Below the pieces are notes generated by a model that did no database searches, was not told the origin of the DNA, and worked only from the letters and a program-made list of their open reading frames with translations. A stretch of DNA of 64,000 bases from assembly GCF_002288925.2 (NCBI RefSeq), contig NW_022098021.1, forward strand, positions 31,285,525 through 31,349,524, written 5' to 3'. The translations under genes and the position numbers were made by a program. Below, piece after piece: positions 11,191 through 24,400 of this stretch. Within the stretch, counting starts at the first letter, position 1. Each line of letters opens with the position of its first letter. This DNA is from Delphinapterus leucas (lineage: Eukaryota; Chordata; Mammalia; Artiodactyla; Monodontidae).

Positions 11191-11752
11191 TATCAGGGTG
11201 GTGATCAGAAGTTTAAATGATCACTTATGGAAATATTAGAAATTAGGGGGCAAGACATTTCTGGAAGACTGTCAGGACCAAGTCAAAAGGAATTAGCGAA
11301 TTGGCAGGAGAAGCCATGGTTTGGCGATTCTCCCTAAGTGAGGAAATTACCACTTGTCTGCACAGAAAAGCTTTAATCATGTGGTGATGCAACAATGAAC
11401 CCTGGTACTTGGGTTCTTTAGGTCTAACATGGTCTCCTGGAGCCATGTGGCTAAAGCAGGAACTTTCGGATCATTGGTTCAGCAATTGTTCATGTCCCTT
11501 ACAATAGTAAACCTCACATTTTCCTCTGAAAATTCAAATTATTTGTCACATATTGCTCCTGTAAGAGAATAGTTATAGGGAGATGAAAGGGTAAAATTTT
11601 TTCAATAGGTGTAATAGACTACAGAATAAAAATAATGTAACAGTTCTAAGAGCAGGTAACCTAAAAAGTATAATTGATGTTGATACAAAGCAATATGAAA
11701 GACTTGAGAACTTCTTAATTCCTGCATGAGACCCTTCAAGAATGAACCAGTT
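11191..11752. other. Unassigned DNA
   Basis: No gene or repeat recognised. The short open frame on the minus strand at 11243-11446 lacks supporting features. Confidence 0.45.
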
Positions 11753-11920
11753 GTAGTGATTTTCAACATTTGCCTCATGTGGGAACCAGCTAGAAAGAGA
11801 CTAAAAACTTATGCACACCCCACACCCAAGGTCAAATAATAAGAATTTCTGGGAGTGGAGCTCAGTGTTTTGTGCTTTAAAAGTTTTACAGGGAAATAAA
11901 GTTTTAAAAATTCTATTCAG
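11753..11920. mobile_element. Left part of a MER5-like hAT transposon
   Basis: TAGTGATTTTCAACATTTGC resembles the MER5 terminal repeat CAGTGGTTCTCAAC. The body then reads like degraded MER5 sequence with 'CACACCCCACACCCAAGG' and 'GAATTTCTGGGAGTGGAG'. The copy is interrupted at about 11920 by the L1 that follows; its other end appears at 17756-17864. Confidence 0.6.
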
Positions 11921-12638
11921 GGGAGGAGTCAAGATAGTGTAATATGGAGACACAGAATTCATCTCTCTTTCCAAATACATCAAGAATACATCTACAAAGG
12001 CAACAATTCTCACAGAGCCCTGCTGAACATTAGCAGAAGACTTCGGACACCTAAAAGGACAAGAAAAAAAATCCTCTCTCAATCAGATAGGAAGAAAGAA
12101 AGAAAAAAAAGAAAAGAGGAATCAAAAAAGGGACCAGCAATACTGGCAAGAAGCTGAAGGTGAGGAGAGGTTCCCACACTCACAGAAACTCTCCCTCATG
12201 GTGGTGAAATCAGCTAGGACAGAAATGGGTCTTCAGGGGATTGAAGGAGAATGCAGCAGACAGTCTGTGAAAGGCAGGACAAAGTATCCATCTTGACACC
12301 AAGACCCGGCTCCACCCAACTGCCTACAGCCCCCAGGGTTAGACACTGCACACGAAACAACCAGCAAGACAGAACCACAGCCCCACCCATCAGTGGACAG
12401 GCTGCCTAAAGTTGTACTAAGCTCAAAAACACCCAAAACACACCAACCAATGGGGCCCTGCTCATCAGAGGGAAAAGACTCAGCTCTACCCAACAGAGAG
12501 CAAACACCAGTACCTCCTACCAAAACGCCTACATAAGCCCTGGAGCAACCTCACCCACCAGGGGGCAAACAATGAAACTAGAGGAACTACAACACTGCAG
12601 CCTGTGGAAAGGAGACTATAAACACAATAAGTTAGATA

Positions 12639-13510
12639 TGTTGCAGATGAAGGAGCAGGGTAAAAATCCATAAGACCAAATAAGTGAAGAGGAAATAGGC
12701 AATCTACCTGAAAAAGAATTCAGAATAATGATAGTCAAGATGATCCAAGATCTCAGTAATAGAATGGAGTCATGGATCAAGAAGACACAAGAAATGTTTA
12801 ACAAGGACCTAGAAGAATTAAAGAACAAACAGTGATGAACAACACAATAACTGAAATGAAAACTACACTAGAAGGAATCAATACAGAATAACTGAGGCAG
12901 AAGAATGGATAAGTGAGCTGGAAGATAGAATGGTGGAAATCACTGCTGCAGAGCAGAATAAAGAAAAAGGAATGAAAAGAAACGAGGAGTCTCAGAGATC
13001 TCTGGGACAACATTGAATGCACCAGCATTCGAATTATAGGGGTCCCAGAAGAAATAAAAAGAAAGGGTCTGAGAAAATATTTGAAGACATTATAGTTGAA
13101 AACTTCCCTAACATGGGAAAGGAAATAGTGAATCAAGTCCAGGAAGCACAGAGAGTCCCATACAGGATGAACCCAATGGGAAACATACCTAGTCACATAT
13201 TAATCAAACTAAAAATTATTAAATACAAAGAAGAAATATTAAAAGAAGAAAGGGAAAATAACAAATAACATAAAAGGGAATCCCCATAAGGTTATCAGCT
13301 GATTTTTCAGCTGAAACTCTGCAGGCAGGAAAGGAGTGGCAGGATATATTTAAACTGATGAAAGGGAAAAGCCTGCTACCAAGATCACTCTATCTAGGAA
13401 TGAACTCATTCAGATTCTATGGAGATATCAAAAGTTTTACAGAGAAGCAAAAGCTAAGAGAATTCAGCACCACCATCCAGCTTTATAGCAAATGCTAAAG
13501 GAACTTCTCT
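12639..13510 (+). pseudogene. L1 ORF1 remnant
   Basis: ORF1 encodes the L1 RNA-binding chaperone (coiled coil, RRM, C-terminal domain). Here the coiled-coil part is broken by several frame changes. 13017-13268 is open and encodes RRM/C-terminal residues such as IIVENFPNMGKEI and VQEAQRVPYRMNP. Homology continues past the stop to about 13510. No functional protein is possible. Confidence 0.85.
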
Positions 13511-13589
13511 AGACAGGAAACATAGCAGAAAAAAAAAAGACCTACTAAAACAAACCCAAAACAATTAAGAAACTGGTAATATGAACATA

Positions 13590-14640
13590 CATATCAATAA
13601 TTACCTTAAATGTAAATGGATTAAATGCTCCAACCAAGAGACAGAGACTGGCTGAATGGATACAAAAACAAGACCCACATATATGCTGCTTACAAGAGAT
13701 CCACTTCAGACCTAGGGACACATACAGACTGAAAGTGAGGGGATGGAAAAAGACACCCCATGCAAATGAAAATCAAAAGAAAGCTGGAGTACCAATACTC
13801 ATATTAGACAAAATAGACTTTAAAATAAGGACTATTACAAGAGACAAGTGATTGTTACAAGTGTCCTTACACTATATAATGATGAAGGGATCAATCCAAG
13901 AAGAAGATATAACAATCATAAATATCTATGCACCCAACATAGGAGCACTTCAATACATAAAGCAAATGCTAACAGCTATAAAAGGGAAATCGACAGAAAC
14001 ACAATAATCATGGGGAACTTTAACACTCCACTTACACCAGTGGATGGATCATCCAGACAGAAAACTAATAAGGAAACATAAGCCTTAAATGACACATTAC
14101 AACAGATAGACTTAACCTATATTTATAGAACATTCCATCCAAAAGTAGCAGAATACACTTTCTTCTCAAGTGCACATGAGACATTCTCCAGGATAGACCA
14201 CATCTTTGGTCACAAATCAAGCCTTGGTTAATTTAAGAAAATTGAAATCATACCAAGCATCTTTTCCAAACACAACACTATGAGATTAGAAATAAATTAC
14301 AGTTAGAAAAAAACTGTAAAAAACACAAATACATGGGGCTAAACAATATGCTATTAAATAAACAAGAGACCACTGAAGAAATCAAAGAGTAAATTAAAAA
14401 ATACCTAGAAACAAATAGCAACAAAAGCATGAAGACCCAAAACCTATGGGATGTAGCAAAAGCAGTTCTAAGAGGGATGTATATAGCAATACATTCATAC
14501 CTCAAGAAACAAGATAAATCTCAAATAAACAACATAAACTTGCACCCGTAGCAACTAGAGCAAGAGCAGCAACAACAGAGAAGCCCAAAGTTAGTGGAAA
14601 GAAAGAAATCATAAAGATCAGAGCAGAAATAAATGAAATA
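13590..14640 (+). pseudogene. L1 ORF2 endonuclease remnant
   Basis: The start 'ACCTTAAATGTAAATGGATT' and the following 'CAAGAGATCCACTTC' mark the apurinic-type endonuclease. The 13848-14081 frame covers its middle with MGNFNTPLTPVD, where the usual GDFN motif has become GNFN. Loss of that Asp removes a catalytic residue. Several stops follow. Confidence 0.85.
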
Positions 14641-14689
14641 GAAACAAGAAAACAATAACAAGGATCAATAAAACTAAAAGCTGGTTCTT

Positions 14690-16260
14690 TGAGAAGATAA
14701 ACGAAATTGATAAACCTTTAGCCAGACTCATCAAGGAAAAGAGGGAGAGAACTCAAATAAATAAAATGAAAAAGGAGAAGTTACAATGGACACTGCAGAA
14801 ATGCAAAGCATCATAAGAGACTACTACAAGCAACTATATGTCAATAAAAAGGACAACCTGGAAGAAATGGACAAATTCTTAGAAACGTACAACCTTCCAA
14901 GACTGAAGCAGGAAGAAATATAAAATATGAACAGACTAATCACAAGTAATGAAATTGAAACTGTGATTTAAAATCTTCCAACAAACAAAAGTCCAGGACC
15001 AAATGGCTTCCCAGACAAATTATATCAAACATTTAGAGAAGAGCTAACATCTATCCTTCTCAAAATCTTCCAAGAAATTGCAGAGGAAGGAACACTCCCA
15101 AACTCATTCTTTGAGGCCACCATAACCCTGGTACCAAAACCAGACAAAGATACTACGAAAAAAAGATAAAATTACAGACCAATATAACTGATGAACCTAG
15201 ACACAAAAATCCTCAACAAAATACTAGCAACCCAAATCCAACAACACATTAAAAAGATCATACACCATGATCAAGTGGGATTTATCTCAGGGATGCAAGG
15301 ATTCCTCAATATATGCAAATCAATCAAGGTGATACACAATATTAACAAATTGAAAAATAGAAAAAATATGGTCATTTCAATGGATGCAGAAAAATGTTTT
15401 GACAAAATTCAACACCCATTTATGATAAAAACTGTCCAGAAAGGGAGCATAGAGGCAACATACCTCAGCATAATAAAAGTAATATATGACAAACTCACAG
15501 CAAACATCATTCTCAATGGTGAAAAACTGAAAGCATTTCCTCTTAGATCAGGAACAAGACAAGGTTGTCTGCTCTTACCACTATTATTCAACATAGTTTT
15601 GGAAGTCCTAGCCACGCCAATCAGAGAAGAAAAAAAAAACAAATAATAATAAAAGGAATCCAGACTGTAAAAGAAGAAGTAAAACTGTCACTGTCAGCAG
15701 ATGACATGATACTATACATAAAAAATCCTAAAGATGCAGCCAGAAAACTACTAGAGCTAAGCAATGAATTTAGTAATGTTGCAGGATGAAAAATTAATAT
15801 GCGGAAATCTCTTGCATTCCTATACACTAACAATAAAAATCAGAAAGAGAAATTAAGGAAACAATCCCATTTACCATTGCAACACAAAGAATAAAATACC
15901 TAAAACTAAACCTACCTGAGGAGGCAAAAGACCTGTATGCAGAAAACTATAAGACACTGATGAAAGAAATCAAAGACAATACAAACAGATGGAAAGATAT
16001 ACCATGTCATTGGATTGGAAGAATCAATATTGTCAAAATGACTCTACTACCCAAAGCAATCTACAGATTCAATGCAATCCCTAACAAATTACCAATGGCA
16101 TTTTTCAGAGAATTAGAAGAAAAAATTTTACAATTTGTATGGAAACACAAAAGACCTCGACTAGCCAAGGCAATCTTGAGAAAGAAAAACAGAGCTGGAG
16201 GAATCAGGCTCCCTGACTTCGAACTACACTACAAAGCTACAGTAATCAAGACAGTATGGT
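14690..16260 (+). pseudogene. L1 ORF2 reverse transcriptase remnant
   Basis: Open pieces at 15191-15646, 15565-15789 and 15960-16262 lie in different frames, showing frameshifts. The first has [14 protein letters not shown] and [15 protein letters not shown] (motif A with its Asp). The second has [15 protein letters not shown], so the FADD catalytic motif reads SADD. The third is the thumb region, [19 protein letters not shown]. Inactive. Confidence 0.92.
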
Positions 16261-17405
16261 AGTGGCAGAAAACCAGACATATAGAGCAGTGGAATAGGAT
16301 AGAAAGCCCAGAGATAAACTTATGAACCTATGGTAACCTAACCCATGAAAAAGGAGGCAAGAATACACAATGGAGAAAAGACAACCTCTTCAATAAGTGG
16401 TGCTGGAATAACTGGACAGCTACATATAAAAAAATTAAATTAGAACACTCCCTAACACTATACACAAAAATAAACTCAAAATGGATTAAAGACCTAAAAG
16501 TAAGGCCAGACAATATAAAACTCTTAGAGGAGTACATAGGCAGAAATCTCTTTGCCATAAATCACAGCAAGATCTTGTTGACCCATCTCCTAGAGTTATG
16601 AAAATAAAAACAAATTAAACAAATGGGACCTAATTTTCCTTAAAAGCTTTTGCACTGCAAAGGAAACCATAAACGAGATGAAAAGACAACCCTCAGAATG
16701 GGAGAAAATATTTGTCAACAAAGAAACTGACAAAGGATTAATCTCCAAAATACACAAACAGCTGATGCCACTCAATATCAGAGAAACAAACAACCCAATC
16801 AAAACATGGGTGGAAGACCTAAATAGATATTTCTCCATGGAAGACATACAGATGGCCAAGAGGTACACGAAAAGATGCTCCATATCACTATTAGAGAAAT
16901 GCAGGTCAAAACTACAATGAGGAGTCACCTCATACCAGTTAGAATGGCCATCTTTTCAAAATCTATAAACAATAAATGCTGGATATGGCGTGGAGAAGAG
17001 GGAACCCTCTTACACTGTTGGTGGGAATGTAAACTGATACAGTCACTATGGCAAACAGTGCAGAGGCTCCTTAAAAACCAGAAAAAGAACTAACATATGA
17101 CCCAGCAATCCTGCCACTGGTCGTATACCCTGAGAAGACCAAAATTTAAAAAGATACATGCACCTCAGTGTTCATTGCAGAACTATATACAATATCTAGG
17201 ACACAGAATCAACCTAAATGTCCATCAACAGAGGAATGGTTAAAGAAGATATGGTACATATGTGCAATGGAATATTATCCATAAAAAGGAACAAAATTGT
17301 GTCATTTTCAGAGACGTGGATTGACCTAGAGACAGACATACAGAGCAAAGTAAGTCAGAAGGAGAAAAACAAACATCAGTTATTAATACGTATATGTGGA
17401 ATCTA
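16261..17405 (+). pseudogene. L1 ORF2 C-terminal remnant
   Basis: 16678-16920 and 16875-17093 are overlapping frames from the C-terminal part. The Cys-rich segment reads [19 protein letters not shown]: the second Cys of the usual C-x3-C pair is missing while His and last Cys remain. 17218-17406 carries the final segment up to the ORF2 stop. Confidence 0.85.
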
Positions 17406-17755
17406 GAAAAATGTTACAGATGATTTTATTTGCAAAGCATAAATAGAGACACAGACGTAGAAAACAAACGTATGGATATCAATGGGGAAGAGGGGTGGTG
17501 GGATGAATTGGGAGGTTGGGATTGACATATATACACTACTATGTATACAATAGATTACTAATGAGAACCTACTGTATAACACAGAGAACTCTACTCAGTG
17601 CTCTGTGCTGAACTAAATGAGAAGGAACTCCAAAAAAAGAGGGGATACATATATACATATGGCTGATTCACTTTTCTGTACAGCAGATACTAACACAGCA
17701 GTGTAAAGCAACTATACTCCAATAAAATAAATAGATAAATAAAAATTAAAAAAAT

Positions 17756-17864
17756 AAAGTCAATGAATGTTGAGATTTAAAAATAAATTAATTAAATTAA
17801 ATTTCTTTTCAAAAATAAATTTGTATAAGTGATTTTAATGTGCATCCAAATTTGAAAGCCACTG
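17756..17864. mobile_element. Right part of the MER5-like hAT transposon
   Basis: GTGATTTTAATGTGCATCC and then AAATTTGAAAGCCACTG fit the right end and terminal repeat of MER5-type elements (inverted partner of CAGTGGTTCTCAA). It completes the element begun at 11753, split by the L1. The first 70 bases are A/T-rich and could belong to the L1 tail. Confidence 0.6.
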
Positions 17865-18387
17865 ATTTAGTGCAACATGCAGCTACCAAGAGTAGAAATT
17901 TCTTCCTGACTGCTTTAAAAAAAAAAATAGAAAAACATCTCTTCTTTTCTTTAAAAGAGCTGTATATAAGAAATAACTACTCATAAAACTTGTAAAGATT
18001 AACAGCTAAACCAATGTTTCTTGTCCACTAGTATTCAAACCAAAGATTCAGCTTTTCACTCACCTGAATCTATAATATCCTTTGAAATGCATGAATTTGA
18101 ACTCTGGTACTTGCACTCCTGGGACTCTCTACACAAGTCTAAATATTACTTTTAACGCACTGTGTTAAAGTCCTCAAAGGAAGTTTTCTTCTGTCATGAT
18201 TGACTTTTTGCCATCAAATGAGTTATTCATTTTGATTATGGACTTAAGTGGTAACATGAATACTCTGCCCGGCATTCAGACCATATCCAACACAACGTAA
18301 TAGCACCTTATAAATGCCATCATATTTGTGTATACATGTAAAACACATATATTGAGTGCCACATGCAAGCTTAGGTGTGATACATTT
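17865..18387. other. Unassigned AT-rich DNA
   Basis: No gene. Near 18330-18380 there is a faint likeness to old mammal-wide repeats (ATTGAGTGCCACATGCAAGC), not enough for a call. Confidence 0.45.
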
Positions 18388-18546
18388 CAGGACCAGCTAC
18401 ATAATTTGTAGGGCCCTGAGCAAGATGGAAATACTGTAGCCCTTGTTCAAAAACATTACAAATTTTAAGATGACAGCTGCAGAGCATTAAACCTGTAGAG
18501 TCCAATGGGACTGCACAGATAATACATCCATTAAGAAGGAGCCCTG
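18388..18546. mobile_element. Old DNA-transposon-like repeat
   Basis: The unit runs from CAGGACCAGCTACATAATTTG to GAGCCCTG, with short inverted ends (CAGGaC and gcCCTG). Internal 'GGGCCCTGAGCAA' and 'TTGTTCAAAAA' segments recall a common mammalian interspersed repeat whose family name I cannot give with certainty. Confidence 0.45.
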
Positions 18547-18687
18547 TTTATGAAATATATACATATATTTTTTAGGAAACTTGGATGAAAAACAAAGAAG
18601 GGAAAGGAGCAGAGATGGATAGCTAAGTCAAAGAACAGAAAAAACTTCAATACCTCTCACGCTAATTGTTTCATTTGTCTAGTAGTA

Positions 18688-18914
18688 CTGGGTTCCCCAA
18701 ACTTGCTGGTGGGCCAAATCCATCCCACTCCCTGTTTTAGTATCTAACGTGTTATTGGAGCACAGTCAGGTTCATTAATTAATGAATTGCCTATGACTGC
18801 TTTTGTACCACTCCAGCAGAAGTGAGTAGTTAGTGACAGAGCCTGCAAGGCCTACAAAGCCAGATTTAATATATTCACTTTCTGGTCCTTTACACAAAAG
18901 TTTCCTAACCCCCG
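18688..18914. mobile_element. hAT-Charlie-type non-autonomous DNA transposon
   Basis: The sequence GTGGGCCAAATCCATCCCAC, then TGTTATTGGAGCACAGTCAG, then GCCTATGACTGCTTTTGTAC, and TCTGGTCCTTTACA at the end matches the well-known mammalian repeat with 'GGGCCAGATAGTAAATATT' on its other strand (MER3-like; exact subfamily unsure). Both ends are imperfect inverted repeats (GGGTTCCCCAAAC and TTTCCTAACCCC). Confidence 0.75.
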
Positions 18915-20959
18915 AGTAGTATCATGGACTAGATGTAAAGTCAAGTTGAAAATTTTTTTAAAAATGTACTTTAACTCTTCTACTACTCTTTCTATTACCA
19001 GATAACTTCAACAATTAAATTACCTTTCCCATCTCTTTTTATAACAAAATATGTGAAGATGTATCCCAAGTAGATCTCCAAATTTTAGATTAGAAAATCA
19101 TAATCATTAATTGGTCCCATCTACCAATCCCTGCAATGTCATCAGAAGTCTGATAAGCACTCAGCACTTCTGGGCAGCACAATGCTGCCCAGAAGTAAGC
19201 ATTTCAAGAGGAATAAAGTTCAAATAAGACAGTCTTCAACAGTTCACAGTATCTCTGAACAATTTGTGGATGAAAAGTCACTTTTTCCCTTATTTGCAGC
19301 ATTTTTAGGTGCCATGTTACAGAGCATGCCTGTATACCTGCAAATGCCACATTATCCTGGCTATCAAAGGCCAACATTTAGACTCAGTTTTTGGAAAATT
19401 CATCTGAAATAACTGTGCAATTATATAAAAACTTATCCATAAAACAAAGCAAATCTTATTAAAGCCCCATGCTCAGAAATTACCAACTTTCATTTTAATG
19501 ACCTCCAGATGCATTACACAATAGCAACTCCTCAGTTCAGGAAAATAAAAGTAGAATTACTATGCACTGGGGAGTTAGCTAGAGAAGTATTCAGTTCTTC
19601 AGAGATATAATTTCACTTGAAGCATAAGCAGTCAGGGATGAGTTGTGAGTTTACAGTGAAATGTATAAAACTCACCTACTTTTTTTTTTTATTTGAATGG
19701 AGGGAAAGTTCAATTAAGGCAATTGGACTTATTCTTTTCTCTGCCAAGCGTTGAGATTTTAACACACATATTTTACTGGTCATTTAGAAAACAAACACAA
19801 TGGCATTCAATTTAGTTTTAAATGGTGAAACAGAAATAAAAAAATAACAACAGATGCAGAAAATAAAATTGAATTCCTAGTATATTGAAAACAAGCTTAA
19901 ATACTGTATTCAGTTCCCATGTGGTGTATAATTTTGTCTGATGGCCTGAATGTGACAAATGTTACTGGTAACTCACAGCTCATGTCCACATGTAGCCACA
20001 AAATCCAATTTTTGTGACAAACTTTTTTTCTTTATTTTTTTTAATTTTCTATCTGAATAATTCTAACAAATTTTGATTTTATTTCAAATTATAGCAAAGA
20101 AAGTTACCAATGTGTTTTCACCACCTAGATCCTATTATTTTATGGTGTTGTTCAAAGAGAACCCATTGTATTAGTTGCAAACTATGGTGAGGATGCCTCT
20201 TACAAGGCCTGAGAAATCCACCAGTTTGTGACATTCCAAAATTCTTCCTACATTAGAAAATGTAAACAAAAATAAGAAACACAGAGTATTTCCCATTTCT
20301 ACATCTTTCACCATTTCTGTGGCTGTTATATCCTGAACTGAGACTTTCATCAAGATTCTTCCCAGAATCATGTCATAGCACTTTCATCACTTCTTTCATG
20401 TGTGATTTCCCAACAAAACTTTGCACAAGCCTACACTTTGATGCAGAAATTTTCATCAAAGTGTAACATACAAACAGAAAAGCAAATAAATCAAAGTCTA
20501 CAGCTCAATTTCACAACTAGAACACTTTTGTTTAATCAGCATCAAATAAAGTATCAGAATATTCTAGCAAGTCAGAAGCCCCTAATTCTTTCTTTTAGTC
20601 ACAGACTCCCAAGAGGTGCTAATATCATGAATTCTAACCTAAGAGATTATTTTTGAATATTGTTGTATATCATATAAAAGGGATAACACAGTGTGTGTTG
20701 CTGGATTATTTTGCTCCATATTATGCTTATGATATTGTCACATTGTCACATGAATTTTTACTTTTATTTCCTAGAGAGTTACGATTATGCTATGAATCAG
20801 CATCCTTAGTCTCCTTTATGAATTCCTTCACTATATAATTCTGTATTCATTCACTTTTATAGTCTTTTATTTCAATTAACTCTTTGATATCTACTTTTTT
20901 GTAATTAACTGTTCTGGACATTATGAGAATAAAAATTTCTGTTAAAATATGTCTTTGTC
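18915..20959. other. Unassigned DNA with one strong hairpin
   Basis: No gene supported. It contains the hairpin at 19166-19196. The open frames at 19182-19412, 20171-20371 (minus), 20402-20656 and 20653-20838 are short and have no recognisable domain. Confidence 0.5.
19166..19196. repeat. Perfect 14-bp hairpin
   Basis: ACTTCTGGGCAGCA is followed by CAA and then its exact reverse complement TGCTGCCCAGAAGT. The stem is GC-rich inside AT-rich DNA. The fold is too short for a microRNA precursor. It may come from a template-switch mutation copying one arm. Confidence 0.95.
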
Positions 20960-21180
20960 TTAAGGTGTTTAACATTTAGTGGAAGGAAACAAACAACTAA
21001 TTCAGATGCCATATAGAATTACAGAAGCCCTAAATAGAAGTATAAGAAACATATTGAAAGGGTACAAAAGTAAGTTGTATTATTTTTTTCTGAGGAAGCC
21101 AAAGAAAATTTCATCTGTGAATCTGCCTTGATGGTTGAGAAGGGTTTAGATAGCTAATGAAATAGTATAGGGTACTGCTT
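20960..21180. mobile_element. Possible ancient mammal-wide repeat
   Basis: 'AACATTTAGTGGAAGGAAAC' and then 'CTGAGGAAGCCAAAG' follow the order of a common old mammalian repeat (…acattctagtggggagacag… to …ttccctgaggaagtgac…). Strongly diverged; family not named. Confidence 0.4.
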
Positions 21181-21472
21181 GCAGACAACATAGATGAACA
21201 ATGTCCTGTAAAACAAAACTGAAAAGAATCATCAGGAATAATTGTGATGAGATGCACCAGCTGATTCTGCTGGAAATGTACCTTGGGGACATTTTCCACC
21301 ATGCAGGAGTTATTCAGTTCCTCTTCCATTTCCCTTGCTCCTTTTGGAATGTAAGCTACTCCATTTATTCCATTGTTTTCTACTGATAAACTGATTTCTT
21401 GACTCTCCATGGATTTTTCCCTCTTCTTTTGTCTTCCATATTGTCATTATTCAAAGAAAACCTGATCACACT
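21181..21472. other. Unassigned DNA
   Basis: No gene. A minus-strand open frame at 21111-21410 has no recognised domain. Confidence 0.45.
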
Positions 21473-24400
21473 AAGGGAAATCAAGATGGCAGAATAGGAG
21501 GATGCTGAGCTCACCTCCCGTGAACAAACACATCACATACAACTACATGTTGAACAACTCTCACTGAAAACCAACTGGAGACTAGCAGAAAATCCCTTAT
21601 GCAACCAAGTCTGTAAAGAAAGATCTACAGGGAGTCAGGTAGGAAGGGAGGAGAAGCAAACAAGTAGGAAGCTTCACCCTTAGCAGGGGACACAAATGTG
21701 GAGGGGGATATCACGACAGTTGAGATCCTCCTGGGGATTGAGGGTTTGGAGCCACATATTGGACACTCCAGCCTTGAGGTCCAACACTGGCAAGAGGAGT
21801 CTCCTTAGCTGGTTCAAAAACCAGTGGGACTTACAAGTGGGCTGTAAGAAACTGAGACTCAGATCATAAAGAATGTTCACATGCTTCTGAAGTACTGGGA
21901 ACAGCACAGAGGAAGAAGATTGAAACTTCTTGGGGTTCTGCCCAGTTTATATGACCCCAGCCCACAGAGGGTGTCTGTTCCAGTCTCTCTTACTCCAGTG
22001 CATCTCTCCACTAGGGCAAAGGCTGCCTTTGCCAATTAGAGTGAGCACACTTAGAGAACAGAGCCAACTTGGACAAGACCCTATCTCTGAACAGGGCAAA
22101 GACAGACATTACCCGCACAAACATGGAGGCAGCAGATTGAAAACTGCCTGGGTCTTTGACCAACTTGGCAGGACCATCCAAGCATGCAAGCAAACCTTTG
22201 CCACGCATCCTTTCTGTCCCCTTTCCTGCCAGTGCTGCTCCCCCCAAAACCCAAATAAACAGAATAATAAATGAAAGAGGACAGATTACAACCAATATCA
22301 CAGAGACACAAAAAATCATAAGAGAATACTACAAACAGTCAAATGCAAACAAATCAGACAACCTAGAAGAAATGAATGTTTCTAGAAACACACAAAACTG
22401 AATCAGGAAGAAATAGATAATCTGAACAGACTGATTACTAGTAGTGAATTTGAATCAGTAATAAAAAATACCCCAGCAAACAAAAGTCCAGAATTAGATT
22501 GCTTCACGGAGGAATTCTATCAAACATATAAAGAAGAGTTAATATCTATCTGTCTCAAACTATTCCAAAAAATTAAAGAGAAGAGAACACTCCCAAATTT
22601 ATTCTATGAGGCCAACATTACCCTGATACCAAAACCAGACATGGACATTTAAAAACAAGAAATTTGAGGCCAATATCTCTGAAGAATATAGATGCAAAAA
22701 TTCTCAACAAAATATTAGCAAACCCAATTCAACAATATATAAAAGGGATCAAGTGAGATTTATTTCAGGCATGCAAGGATGGATCAATGTCCCCAAAATT
22801 AATCAATGTGATACACCACATTAAAAAATGAAGTGTCAAAATCACATAATCACCTCAATAGATGCAGAAAAACCTCAATAGATGTAGATGCATTTGGCAT
22901 AATTCAACATCCATTCATGATAAAAATTATAATCAAAGTTGATATAGAGGGAACATATCTTAACATAATAAAGGCTATTTTTGACAAACACTGAGCTAAC
23001 ATCATACTCAATGGTGAAAAGATGAAAGCTTTTGCTCTAAAATCAGGGAAAAGACAAAGATGCTCACTCTCACCACTCCTGTTTAACCTAGTAGTTGAAG
23101 TCCTAGCCACAGCAGCCAGATAAGAAAAACAAATAAAAGGCATACAAATTGGAAAGGAAGAAGCAAAACTGTCACTATTTGCAGATGAAATGATACTATA
23201 TATAGAAACCCCTAAAGTCTCCACCAAAAACTATTAGAACTGAGAAATGAATTCAGTAAAATTGCAGGATATAAGATTAATATAGAGATTCTGTTACTTT
23301 TCTATACGTTTATAATGAAATATCAGAAAGAGAAAGCAAGAAAGCAATTCAATTTAAAATTGCATCAAAAAATAAAATAACTTGGAATACTCTTATTCAA
23401 GTAAGATGTATACTCTCAAAACTATAAAACATTGGTGAAGGAAATTGAAGATGACACAATAAATGTAAATGTATCCCATGTTCATGAATTGAAAGAATTT
23501 ATACTGTTAAAATGTCCAAACTACCCAAAGCAGTCTATAGATTTAATGAAATCCCTATAAAAATGCCCATGATATTTTTCACAGAAATAGAACAAATAGT
23601 GCTAAAAAGCATATGGAACTATAAAAGACCCCAAATAGCCAAAACAATCTTGAGAAAAAATAACAAAGCTGGAGGTATCACCATCCCTGACTTCAGATTT
23701 TACTACAAACCTACAGTAATCAAAACAGTATGGTATTGGCACAAAAACAGACACATAGATCCTTGGAAAAGAATACAGACCCCAGAAATAAACCCAAGCA
23801 CTTATTATTAATTAGGCTATGCAATGGAAAAAAGACAGTCTCTTCAATAAGTGCTGCTGGGAAAACTGGGCATCTACATGTAAAAGAATGAGATTAAAAC
23901 ATTTTCTCACACCACATACAAAAATAAACTCAAAATTGATTAAAGACCTAAATTTAAGACTGGAAACTATAAAATTCCTCAAAGAAAACGTCTGTGGAAC
24001 GCCCTTTGACATAAACCATAGCAATATTTTATGGTCTGTCTCCACAGGCAAAGGAAACAAAAACAAAAATAAACAAATGGAACCTCATTAAACTTAAAAG
24101 CTTTTGCACAGCAAAATAAACCATTAACAAAATGAAAAGACAACCTACTGAATGAGAGAAAATATTTGCAAATAACATGTCCCATAAGGAGTTAATATCC
24201 AAAATATATAAATTGCTCATACAACTCCATATCAAAAAATAAACAATCTAATCAAAAAATGGGCAGAAGACATGAATAGACATTTTTCAAAAGAAGATTT
24301 TCATGTGCCTATTATATATATATACATAAACTTATATAGTCTCTACAAAATATTATTACAAAGTTACATATATATAATATACATATGTAACAGCTTTATG

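Larger units (their letters stand above)
11921..17755 (+). mobile_element. Nearly full-length L1 LINE, degraded
   Basis: It begins GGGAGGAGTCAAGATAGTG, an L1 5' start, and ends in an A-rich tail near 17721-17755. Order: 5'UTR of about 720 bases, ORF1 remnant, ORF2 remnant (endonuclease, reverse transcriptase, C-terminal region), and a long 3'UTR with a G-rich tract (GAGGGGTGGTGGG near 17490). Many stops and frameshifts break both ORFs, so it is long dead. Its 3'UTR is of the same type as the copies at 29222 and 48377 and unlike the one at 39174. It sits inside a MER5-like transposon. Target-site duplication is uncertain; AAATAAAGT occurs near both ends. Confidence 0.95.

Noticed and set aside
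19166..19196. microRNA precursor
   Set aside because: The whole hairpin is 31 bases with a 3-base loop, far too short for Drosha/Dicer processing.
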